From an uncultured Fusobacteriaceae bacterium (GTDB taxonomy: Bacteria; Fusobacteriota; Fusobacteriia; Fusobacteriales; Fusobacteriaceae), in NCBI GenBank assembly GCA_947038515.1, contig CAMQWJ010000008.1:1-64000 (forward strand): a stretch of 64,000 nucleotides of DNA, written 5' to 3'. The position numbers were made by a program, and so were the translations under genes. This document shows, in pieces, positions 10,447 to 17,883 of this stretch. Numbering within the stretch: position 1 is the stretch's first letter; every line of letters begins with the position of its first letter. The notes under the pieces were generated by a model. That model did no database searches. It was given only the letters and a program-made list of their open reading frames with translations, and was not told the DNA's origin.

Positions 10447-10566
10447 TCTATCACCTCATTTCTTGATATTTATATTATTAATATTTTTAGATATTTATAA
10501 TAGTAGCATTTTTAGATAAAAAAATATAGTCATTTTCACTGTTTTTTGATATTTTTTTATAATAAA

Positions 10567-10609
10567 CTTAAATTCTTTGTAATAATACTTAAATTCTTTT
10601 GTAATAATA
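10567..10609. repeat. Tandem direct repeat (21/22 bp x 2) upstream of the oligoendopeptidase
   Basis: Unit 1 (10567-10587) and unit 2 (10588-10609) are identical, both opening CTTAAATTCTTT and ending GTAATAATA, except for one extra T in the second. They abut with no spacer and lie about 50 bp before the TTG start, between the LysR gene and its divergent neighbour. Confidence 0.8.
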
Positions 10610-10656
10610 TAGAAAATATAGTAAAATATAATAAACAATATTTAGGAGGAACCGTT

Positions 10657-12693
10657 TTGAAAAAAAGAAAAATTATTTTTACTATTCTTATTATTACAGC
10701 GTTAAATGCTACGGCGTTAATAACACATAAAAAGAAACAAAATAATACTTTACCTCTTACCACTGATACTAGTAGTAAGATTTCCACAATTAATAATTCT
10801 GATACAAAAATTTTAAAGGAGAATCCTATGCCTAATACAAAAATTGAAAAACAAGAAAATTTGACTTCTATTACTAAAGTAGACACTAATGAAGTTTGGA
10901 ATCTTTCCGATATTTATCCTAATTGGGAAGCTTGGGAAGCTGATGTTATACTAATGAAACAAATTATGAAAGAAATACCTCTATACAAAGGAAAAATCGG
11001 AGAATCACCTGAAATATTTATTCAATTTACAGAACGTAGTGAAAAATTATCTCGTCTTGTTGATAAAATTTATCTTTATCCTTATCTAATGAAAGATTTA
11101 GACTCTAAAAATCAAGTTGCTTCTGAAAAGCTACAAGAAATAGAGGGTTTATATACTAAGTTTGGAACTGAAACTGCATTTATAACTCCTGAAATCCTTA
11201 AAATTCCTAAAGATAAAATAATGGAATGGGTTTCATTACATCCTATTTTAAAATCACAAAAATTTTCTCTAAATGAACTATATCGGCTACAAGCTCATGT
11301 TTTAGATGAAAAAAGTGAAAAACTATTGTCTTATTTTTCACAATTTAATACTTCTGTTAACGATATCTATCAAGAGCTTTCTACTTCTGACATTGCTTTC
11401 AACACTATCAATATCAATGGAGTTGATACAGAGATAACTAATGGAGCCTATTCTAAAATTACAGCAACAGATAGAAATCAAGAGAACAGAAAAAAGGCTT
11501 TTGAAGCTCTTTATAATTCATATAATATTAATAAAAATACTTATGCCGCTATCTACCGTGGTATTCTTCAAAGAAGTGTTGCTTCTTCAAGGGCAAAAAA
11601 CTATAATTCAACACTTGAAAAATCTCTAGAACCAAAAAATATTTCACCAGAGATTTATCTTACTCTTTTAGCTTCTGCAAAGGAAAACAATGCACCTTTA
11701 CAACGATATATTAATTTACGTAAAAAATATCTTGGACTTGCAGAATATCATTATTATGACAATCAAATTAATATTGTAGAATATAACCGTGATTTTCCTT
11801 ACAATACCTCTAAAGATTTAGTAATTAATTCTGTTAAACCTCTTGGTGCAGAATATCAAGAAAATTTAAAAACTGCCCTAAGTAATGGATGGTTAGACGT
11901 TTCAGAAAAAAGTAATAAGAGAAGTGGAGCATACTCTATTAATATTTTTGATGTTCACCCATATATGTTGCTAAACTATAACAATACAATGAATGCAGCA
12001 TATACTCTTGCACATGAACTTGGACATACTGTTCACAGTATGTATTCAACTAAGTACCAACCTTATGCTACTAGTAACTATACTATTTTCGTAGCAGAAG
12101 TTGCTTCAACTTTTAATGAAAGACTTTTACTGGATCATATGCTTAGTGTAAGCACTGATTCAAAAGAAAAGATTGCTCTTATTGAACAAAGTTTAGGAAA
12201 TATTCTTGGAACTTTCTATATGCAAACACTTTTTGCAGACTATGAGTATCAAGCACATAAATTAGTTGAAAATAATATCCCAGTTACTCCAGAAGCTTTA
12301 GATGGAATAATGTCTAAACTTTTCAAAGAATATTATGGTGATACTGTTGCTACTGATGAATTGCAAAAAATTATTTGGGCTAGAATTCCACATTTCTTTA
12401 ATTCACCATATTATGTTTACCAATATGCTACAAGTTTTGCAGCTTCTGCTACCTTATATGACAAAATAACTAATACAAAATATACTCCTGAAGAAAGAGC
12501 CCTTTCATTAGAAAAATATTTAACATTATTAAAATCTGGTGGTAATGATCAACCTATGAATCAACTTTCTAAAGCTGGTGTTGACCTTACTAATAAAGAT
12601 AGTTTCTCAGGAATTTCAATTGAATTCAATAGACTTTTAGATCTTTTAGAAATAGAACTTGAGAAGGAATTTTCTTCAAAATCTAGCAATTAA
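10657..12693 (+). CDS. pepF: Exported or membrane-anchored oligoendopeptidase F (M3 family)
   Basis: This zinc metallopeptidase of family M3 cleaves oligopeptides. The active site H453-E-L-G-H457 lies in AHELGHTVHSMYS, and the N-terminal M3 domain starts at WNLSDIYPNWEAWEAD. I chose TTG at 10657 because AGGAGG lies 7 nt upstream and the frame before it has no start support; this gives 678 residues. The first 25 residues form a basic-plus-hydrophobic export or anchor signal, unusual since PepF is normally cytosolic. A second in-frame ATG at 10828 has its own AAAGGAG at 10815-10821 and would yield the classical soluble form. Confidence 0.93.
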   Translation: MKKRKIIFTILIITALNATALITHKKKQNNTLPLTTDTSSKISTINNSDTKILKENPMPNTKIEKQENLTSITKVDTNEVWNLSDIYPNWEAWEADVILMKQIMKEIPLYKGKIGESPEIFIQFTERSEKLSRLVDKIYLYPYLMKDLDSKNQVASEKLQEIEGLYTKFGTETAFITPEILKIPKDKIMEWVSLHPILKSQKFSLNELYRLQAHVLDEKSEKLLSYFSQFNTSVNDIYQELSTSDIAFNTININGVDTEITNGAYSKITATDRNQENRKKAFEALYNSYNINKNTYAAIYRGILQRSVASSRAKNYNSTLEKSLEPKNISPEIYLTLLASAKENNAPLQRYINLRKKYLGLAEYHYYDNQINIVEYNRDFPYNTSKDLVINSVKPLGAEYQENLKTALSNGWLDVSEKSNKRSGAYSINIFDVHPYMLLNYNNTMNAAYTLAHELGHTVHSMYSTKYQPYATSNYTIFVAEVASTFNERLLLDHMLSVSTDSKEKIALIEQSLGNILGTFYMQTLFADYEYQAHKLVENNIPVTPEALDGIMSKLFKEYYGDTVATDELQKIIWARIPHFFNSPYYVYQYATSFAASATLYDKITNTKYTPEERALSLEKYLTLLKSGGNDQPMNQLSKAGVDLTNKDSFSGISIEFNRLLDLLEIELEKEFSSKSSN

Positions 12694-12723
12694 AATATAT
12701 ATTTGATTTAAAAAGGGGTACTT

Positions 12724-13212
12724 ATGTTAAAGTTAATTGTCTGTACAGCTAAAAACAATTTAATTGGTGATAAAAATCCACAAGGAAACGGACTTTTATG
12801 GCATTCTAAATCTGAGCTACTTCATTATAAAAATTTAACACTTAATAATATCGTTTTATTTGGAAAAACAACTGCAAATGTTGTTCCAATAGAACTTATG
12901 AAAAAGACTAGAGAAGTAGTAATTTTAGACAGAGATACAGATATTAATAAAATTTTACACCATGGTATCTCAAGCAATAAAGATATTTTCATCTGTGGTG
13001 GTCTCACTATATACGAATATTTTTTAAAATATTTTCAGATTGATGAAATTATAATTTCACGACTAAAAGATCATATAACAGTTGAAAAACCTATTACACC
13101 TCTCTATTTTCCTGATGTTCTAAACTATGGTTATATTCTTAAAAATAGAGCTGAACATGACGATTTTTTTGTTGAAACATATATAAAGGAGGACATTCAT
13201 GTCAAAGTTTGA
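12724..13212 (+). CDS. folA: Dihydrofolate reductase
   Basis: DHFR reduces dihydrofolate to tetrahydrofolate with NADPH. The 162 residues keep the opening strand (LKLIVCTAKNNLIGDKN), the LLWHSKSE helix with Glu in the catalytic acid position (Asp27 in E. coli), and the cofactor motif CGGLTIYEYF near residue 98. The usual GRKT(Y/W) element is FGKTT, so this is a somewhat divergent member. Its 3' end overlaps thyA by 14 bases and carries the thyA SD (AAAGGAGG), coupling the two enzymes of the thymidylate cycle. Confidence 0.88.
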   Translation: MLKLIVCTAKNNLIGDKNPQGNGLLWHSKSELLHYKNLTLNNIVLFGKTTANVVPIELMKKTREVVILDRDTDINKILHHGISSNKDIFICGGLTIYEYFLKYFQIDEIIISRLKDHITVEKPITPLYFPDVLNYGYILKNRAEHDDFFVETYIKEDIHVKV

Positions 13213-14023
13213 TATTATCTACAAAGATATCGTAGAAAAAATAGAAAAAGACGGTATTACTACCAAAGGAGAGGTACGGACTAAATATTTGGATGGTACA
13301 CCTGCACATTACCGTAGTTACATTGGATATCAATTTCGTTTAGACAACAGTGGAGATGAGGCACACCTTTTAACTACTCGGTTCTGTCCAAATAAAGCCC
13401 CCATTCGTGAACTATATTGGATTTGGATTCTCCAATCTAATAATGTTGATACACTTGTTAATCTTGGGTGTAAATTTTGGAATGAATGGAAAATGGAAGA
13501 TGGTACTATTGGACCAGCATATGGAGCTCAAATTAAAACAAAAACATTTGGTTACGAAAGTCAACTACATTACATTATCTCTGAAATAAAAAACAATCCT
13601 AATAGTAGACGAATCATGACAGAGATTTGGATTCCTGAAGCCCTGGATAAAATGGCTTTAACTCCTTGTGTCCATCTAACACAATGGAGTGTTATTGAAG
13701 GAAAACTTTTTCTTGAAGTTAGACAAAGAAGTTGTGATGTTGCACTTGGACTTGTTGCTAATGTTTTTCAATACTCTATTCTTCATAAACTTGTAGCTCT
13801 TGAGTGTGGATTAGAACCTGGTGAAATAATATGGAATATTCATAATATGCACCTTTATGATAGACATCTTGAATCTATAAAAGAACAAATGAAATCTCCA
13901 ATTCTCTCTGCCCCAACTTTCAAAATCAATAATTTCACATCTATTTTTGACTTTAAACCAGATGATCTTGAAATTATTAATTATAAGCATGGAGAAAAAT
14001 ATTCATATGAAATAGCTATCTAA
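13199..14023 (+). CDS. thyA: Thymidylate synthase (ThyA type)
   Basis: ThyA methylates dUMP to dTMP using methylene-tetrahydrofolate and produces dihydrofolate, which the overlapping FolA recycles. In 274 residues the nucleophile Cys157 is in TPCVHLTQWSV. The phosphate-binding RQRSCDVALGLVANVFQY and the dUMP-contacting IWNIHNMHLYDRH follow. The length and spacing fit the folate-dependent, flavin-free class. An efficient terminator at 14031 closes the transcript. Confidence 0.97.
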   Translation: MSKFDIIYKDIVEKIEKDGITTKGEVRTKYLDGTPAHYRSYIGYQFRLDNSGDEAHLLTTRFCPNKAPIRELYWIWILQSNNVDTLVNLGCKFWNEWKMEDGTIGPAYGAQIKTKTFGYESQLHYIISEIKNNPNSRRIMTEIWIPEALDKMALTPCVHLTQWSVIEGKLFLEVRQRSCDVALGLVANVFQYSILHKLVALECGLEPGEIIWNIHNMHLYDRHLESIKEQMKSPILSAPTFKINNFTSIFDFKPDDLEIINYKHGEKYSYEIAI

Positions 14024-14030
14024 ATTTCCA

Positions 14031-14068
14031 AAAAAGGTGTTAGCACTAAAAGTGCTAACACCTTTTTT
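14031..14068 (+). terminator. Intrinsic terminator after thyA
   Basis: A 16-bp stem AAAAAGGTGTTAGCAC/GTGCTAACACCTTTTT has a 5-nt loop and ends in a T run. The flanking A run would also let it work for the opposite strand. Confidence 0.93.
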
Positions 14069-14148
14069 ATATTTTTCTATAATATTTGATATTAGTGCTC
14101 TCAAAAATATATTCTTGTTCACTAGCAGCTTTTTTTTAAAATAAAAAA

Positions 14149-14216
14149 GACAAATAAATATTTTCATTTTATAATTATGAAGTTAATCAAAATTATAAAG
14201 TTACAATTTATTTGTC
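14149..14216. repeat. Nested inverted repeats in the thyA/rlmD convergent gap
   Basis: The outer arms GACAAATAAAT (14149-14159) and ATTTATTTGTC (14206-14216) are perfect complements. Inner arms TTTATAATT and AATTATAAA pair inside them. Together they can form a long interrupted hairpin without a T run. No coding content is seen. Confidence 0.5.
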
Positions 14217-14261
14217 TCAAGTTTACTATAGTAATTTTATACACTGTCTTTGATAATGTTC

Positions 14262-15638
14262 CTATTTTTTTATAAAATCAAATCTAGCTACACACTCAAT
14301 ATGGCTAGTTTGAGGAAACATATCTATAGGTTGTAAACTTTGTAGTTTATAACCTATACTTTCCAATATTTCTGTATCTCTAGCTAATGTAGATGGATTA
14401 CAAGATATATAGACAATCTCTTTTACTCCTAAATTTGCAATACCTTTTAATGCAAGTTCTTCTACCCCTTTTCTAGGTGGATCTAAGACAATTCCATCAA
14501 TTTTAATTTTTTTATTAATAAGCTCCATTATTTTTTTATCAACTGTCCCATTAATAAATTCAATATTTTCAATATTATTTTCTTTAGCAGTAATTTTTCC
14601 ATCTTCTGTAGCTGATTTTGATATTTCAATACAATATACTTTTTTTGCTTTTTTGGAAAGTATCATTCCTATTGTTCCTGTCCCAGAATAAGCATCAACC
14701 ATTACTTTGTTTTCCAAATCCTTACACAAATCAAAAGCAACACTATATAATTTTTCAGTTTGATCTAAATTTATTTGAAAAAAAGAGGTTGGTGAAATAT
14801 TGAACTGAATTCCAAAAAGAGTTTCCTTAAGAGTTTTATCACCCCAAAAATGAAAATTTTCTTGTCCTAAAGCAAAATTAGTTTTTTCTTTATTAAGAGA
14901 AATATATATAGATTTTATTTCTGGAATATCATCTCTTAATTTTGTTAATACTTCTTGAATCTCTTTATTTTGTGGTGTTGAATTTACAATCAATACAACC
15001 ATAGCTTCAGAGTTAGAGTTTGTCCTAACCATAATATGACGTAAAATTCCTTTATGCATAACTTCATCATAAACACTTATTTTTTTATTTTGTCCTTCTT
15101 CATTTAATATTTCTTTCAATCGTACTATTATTCTATTACCTAATTTTGAATTTAAAAAATTTTCTTCAACTTCGAAAATTTCATGTGTTTTTTTTCTAAA
15201 AAACCCTGTAATTATTTTACCCTTTAGACTTGCAAATGGCTCTATTACCTTATTTCTATAGTTATACTCATTATCACTTGATATTATTTTCAGTGAATTT
15301 AAATCTGTTATTTTTCCTATTTTACTCATAACATCCTCAACCATCATTTGTTTATATTTAAGTTGGGCTTCATATTTTAAATGTCCAAAATCACACCCGT
15401 GAAAGTCTTCAAATGTTAGTTTTTCCAACTCGACTCTCTCTTCCCCACGAGTTATTATATCAACAATCAATGCTCTTCCATATGTTTTTTTCAATGATAT
15501 TACCTCAGCATTTACTCTGTCTCCTGGTACACTCATAGGAACAAATATAGCAAAACCATTGTAATAACCTAAACCCTCGCCACCATAAACTATTTTTTCA
15601 ATATCTATCTTTACTATATTCCCTTTTTTCAAGTCCAC
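14262..15638 (-). CDS. 23S rRNA (uracil-C5)-methyltransferase, RlmD/RumA-like, lacking the Fe-S cysteines
   Basis: The 458-residue TrmA/RumA-family SAM methyltransferase has an N-terminal TRAM domain (KGNIVKIDIEKIVYGGEGLGY). The SAM site is MVDAYSGTGTIGMILS, then LDPPRKG, and the catalytic cysteine is in YISCNPSTLARD. RumA enzymes normally hold a 4Fe-4S cluster through C-x5-C-G-G-C; here that region reads HGCDFGHLKYEAQ, with a single cysteine, so the cluster is probably absent. Start is GTG at 15638 with AAGGAG 7 nt upstream. Which rRNA uridine it methylates cannot be decided. Confidence 0.88.
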   Translation of the reverse strand: MDLKKGNIVKIDIEKIVYGGEGLGYYNGFAIFVPMSVPGDRVNAEVISLKKTYGRALIVDIITRGEERVELEKLTFEDFHGCDFGHLKYEAQLKYKQMMVEDVMSKIGKITDLNSLKIISSDNEYNYRNKVIEPFASLKGKIITGFFRKKTHEIFEVEENFLNSKLGNRIIVRLKEILNEEGQNKKISVYDEVMHKGILRHIMVRTNSNSEAMVVLIVNSTPQNKEIQEVLTKLRDDIPEIKSIYISLNKEKTNFALGQENFHFWGDKTLKETLFGIQFNISPTSFFQINLDQTEKLYSVAFDLCKDLENKVMVDAYSGTGTIGMILSKKAKKVYCIEISKSATEDGKITAKENNIENIEFINGTVDKKIMELINKKIKIDGIVLDPPRKGVEELALKGIANLGVKEIVYISCNPSTLARDTEILESIGYKLQSLQPIDMFPQTSHIECVARFDFIKK

Positions 15639-15676
15639 AAGTAACTCCTTTTTTTTAGAAATCTCTTACTAAAAAT

Positions 15677-15946
15677 TTAAATTTCTTTTATTTTTTCTCT
15701 TTCAGTTGAAAAGTATTCAATATATCTTGTTGGTTTCAACCCCTGTTTTTCTAGCTCTTTTTTTATTTTTTCTAAATCAATAGCTCTGTCATATTCCATC
15801 ATTTTATTATTATTTTTTTTATTAATTTTTTCTAAGTTCTTTTCTTTCTTGGAAAGTTCTTTTTCTTTTTGTGAAACTTGATTTAATAAGTAATTATTAT
15901 AAAACCAGATAACCAATATGCTAATTACCACTAAAATTTTCTTCAT
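15677..15946 (-). CDS. Small bitopic coiled-coil protein, FtsL-like by position and architecture
   Basis: The 89 residues show one N-terminal membrane helix (about residues 3-18), then a heptad-rich charged stretch (VSQKEKELSKKEKNLEKINK) and a short soluble tail. That is the architecture of the divisome protein FtsL, and the gene begins 3 bp after rsmH, exactly where ftsL sits in division-cell-wall clusters. Sequence identity in FtsL is too low for a firm call by eye. No other dcw gene follows; the next gene is rlmD-like. Confidence 0.6.
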   Translation of the reverse strand: MKKILVVISILVIWFYNNYLLNQVSQKEKELSKKEKNLEKINKKNNNKMMEYDRAIDLEKIKKELEKQGLKPTRYIEYFSTEREKIKEI

Positions 15947-15949
15947 ATT

Positions 15950-16885
15950 CTACACCTTTTCTACTACACGTAATTTTGAAGATCGTGATCTATTATTTAT
16001 TTCTAACTCCTCTTTTGAAGGGGTTATAGGTTTTTTTGTTATAAGTCGTATTGTCGGTTTATGATTACAAATACAAATAGGAAGTCTTGGAGGACATATA
16101 CAACCAGTAGAAAAATTTTTAAACATAGTTTTAACAATTCTATCCTCTAAAGAGTGGAAAGTTATTACGCTTAATCTTCCTCCAACTTTCAAGAGATCGA
16201 TAGATTTATTAATTGCATTTTCTAAAACTTCCAGTTCTTTATTAACTTCTATTCGTAATGCCTGAAATGTTTTTTTAGCAGGATGTTTTTCACTTCTACC
16301 TGGATAAGCCCTTTTAATAATTGTAACTAAATCACCTGTTGTTTCAATAGGTTTTTCACTTCTAGTCTGACAAATAATACGAGATATTTTTCTAGCAAAA
16401 CGTTCTTCACCATACTCAAAAAGTATTTTAGAAATACTACCTTCATCATAAGTATTTACTATTTCATAGGCTGAAATTCCTGAACTATTATTCATTCTCA
16501 TATCTAATCTCGCTTCATATCTATAAGAAAAACCTCGTTCAGGGTCATCCAATTGATTTGAAGAAACGCCTATATCCATTAATATTCCATCAACTTTATC
16601 GTACCCTGCCATATAGATTACTTTTTCTAAATTTTCAAAATTACTTTTAAATACTTTCCAATTTTTATATCCTTCAAGACGCTTTTTAGCATATTCTATT
16701 GCTGCATCATCTTGATCTATGGAGATTAAAACTCCCTTTTCAGAAAGTTTTTTTAATATCCCTTCTGAATGTCCGCCTCCACCTAAAGTACAATCAACAT
16801 AGACTCCATCTGGATTCAATACTAAAGTTTCTAAAGTTTCAGAATATAAAACTGGTATATGATAATCTTCAAATTTATTTTCCAT
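15950..16885 (-). CDS. rsmH: 16S rRNA (cytosine1402-N4)-methyltransferase RsmH (MraW)
   Basis: RsmH methylates C1402 in the ribosomal P site. Family blocks are intact: YHIPVLYSETL at the start, VDCTLGGGGHSEGIL (SAM motif I), GILMDIGVSSNQLDDPERGFS, KKTFQALRIEVNKEL, and VITFHSLEDRIVK. I chose ATG at 16885 (MENKFEDYHIPV, 311 residues) because the family begins a few residues before YHIPVL. An upstream in-frame ATG at 16912 lies only 2 nt from the SD and inside a hairpin. The SD-hairpin-ATG leader is described separately. Confidence 0.95.
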   Translation of the reverse strand: MENKFEDYHIPVLYSETLETLVLNPDGVYVDCTLGGGGHSEGILKKLSEKGVLISIDQDDAAIEYAKKRLEGYKNWKVFKSNFENLEKVIYMAGYDKVDGILMDIGVSSNQLDDPERGFSYRYEARLDMRMNNSSGISAYEIVNTYDEGSISKILFEYGEERFARKISRIICQTRSEKPIETTGDLVTIIKRAYPGRSEKHPAKKTFQALRIEVNKELEVLENAINKSIDLLKVGGRLSVITFHSLEDRIVKTMFKNFSTGCICPPRLPICICNHKPTIRLITKKPITPSKEELEINNRSRSSKLRVVEKV

Positions 16886-16920
16886 TTTACATGTATGATA
16901 TTTTTGTATCATACCCTCCT
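16886..16920 (-). promoter_or_regulatory. SD-hairpin-ATG translation-initiation element of rsmH
   Basis: Minus strand: AGGAGG (16915-16920) is directly followed by an 8-bp perfect hairpin GTATGATA-CAAAAA-TATCATAC (16893-16914), then 7 nt, then the ATG at 16885. The linear SD-ATG gap is 29 nt; with the hairpin folded it is 7 nt. The same layout occurs before dnaB and exbB. Confidence 0.7.
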
Positions 16921-16980
16921 CGCCGAATAAAAGTTATTAAACTTTTATCAATTTTTTCTTATTTAAGTCTCACTTTTTAA

Positions 16981-17018
16981 CCTAAAGATAGAGAAGCTAT
17001 AGCTTCTCTATCTTTAGG
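16981..17018. repeat. 38-bp perfect palindrome between yggT and rsmH
   Basis: Positions 16981-16999 are the exact reverse complement of 17000-17018 (arms begin CCTAAAGATAGAGAAGC). The minus strand continues TTAAAAAG, so there is no strong U run for the upstream yggT transcript. On the plus strand it is followed by TATTTTAATT. It may be a weak terminator, an RNase III-type stem or a protein site. Confidence 0.75.
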
Positions 17019-17026
17019 TATTTTAA

Positions 17027-17302
17027 TTACATAAAAAAATTTCTAACAACAAAATATATTGCTGATTTACTCATTCTAAGTATAAAGTAGACAACTAGTG
17101 GACTTAAATCAATATACCTACCACCAATTGGAATTACTACTCGAAACAGCCTTAAAACTGGTTCTGTCAAAGCATAGACTAAATCAGTAAATTCATTTTT
17201 ACTATTTGGAGCTATCCAAGATAACAATATATTTATAAATAAAATAATCATATAAAGATCTATAATTTTATCAAAAAAAAGTAAAAAATAACCTCCTATC
17301 AT
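17027..17302 (-). CDS. YggT-family inner-membrane protein
   Basis: The 91-residue protein has two hydrophobic helices (about 3-27 and 66-88) around the family signature LLSWIAPNSKNEFTDLVYAL...PVLRLFRVVIPIGGRYIDLSPLV, read in pieces. YggT/YlmG proteins are linked to membrane organisation, osmotic stress and division, with no defined enzymatic role. It lies 33 bp downstream of pgsA on the same strand. Start: the second ATG after GGAGG, since the first runs into a stop after one codon. Confidence 0.88.
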   Translation of the reverse strand: MIGGYFLLFFDKIIDLYMIILFINILLSWIAPNSKNEFTDLVYALTEPVLRLFRVVIPIGGRYIDLSPLVVYFILRMSKSAIYFVVRNFFM

Positions 17303-17334
17303 CTCATGCCTCCTTATTCATTTATTAAATTTAT

Positions 17335-17865
17335 TTAATTATGATTCAAAAAATAATGTTTTGCAGCAACACTATATTGCCATCCTGACCAAACTGTTAA
17401 GACCACTGGAATTAACATAAGATATGTATTCCAATCATTTTTTCCAAAAGTTAACATTATTATTATTACAATCATTTGAGCTGTTGTTTTGTATTTCCCT
17501 AATTTCCCTGCTGGAATTATCTCTCCATTGGCTGCTGCCAGTGTTCTAATTCCACTAATTAAGAACTCACGAGCAATTACAACTATGGACATCCAAGAAG
17601 GTAACCAACCATTTCCAACAAAAATTACCATAGCAGATATAACTAAAATTTTATCTGCTAAAGGGTCCATCAATTTCCCAAAATCTGTTATTAAATTATG
17701 CTTTCTAGCTAAATATCCATCCAACCAATCAGTCAATGCTGCAATGACAAATATTCCCAGTGAAATATATCTAAATATAGCATTATTTACACTACTTTCT
17801 AAAAAATATACAAATGGAACTGCCAATAAAATTCTAGATATCGTTATTTTATTTGGTAAATTCAT
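17335..17865 (-). CDS. pgsA: CDP-diacylglycerol-glycerol-3-phosphate 3-phosphatidyltransferase
   Basis: PgsA makes phosphatidylglycerol phosphate, committing CDP-diacylglycerol to PG and cardiolipin. The 176 residues include the CDP-alcohol phosphotransferase motif D-G-x2-A-R-x8-G-x3-D-x3-D (ALTDWLDGYLARKHNLITDF followed by GKLMDPLADKIL, about residues 42-72). Four to five membrane helices follow the family pattern. It lies 19 bp downstream of rimO, with SD GGAGG. Confidence 0.95.
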   Translation of the reverse strand: MNLPNKITISRILLAVPFVYFLESSVNNAIFRYISLGIFVIAALTDWLDGYLARKHNLITDFGKLMDPLADKILVISAMVIFVGNGWLPSWMSIVVIAREFLISGIRTLAAANGEIIPAGKLGKYKTTAQMIVIIIMLTFGKNDWNTYLMLIPVVLTVWSGWQYSVAAKHYFLNHN

Positions 17866-17883
17866 TTCCCCTCCTAAATAATT

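Noticed and set aside
10557-10886. 109-codon minus-strand frame over the pepF leader
   Set aside because: It lacks an SD, overlaps the pepF start region, and its composition is dictated by the plus-strand signal sequence.
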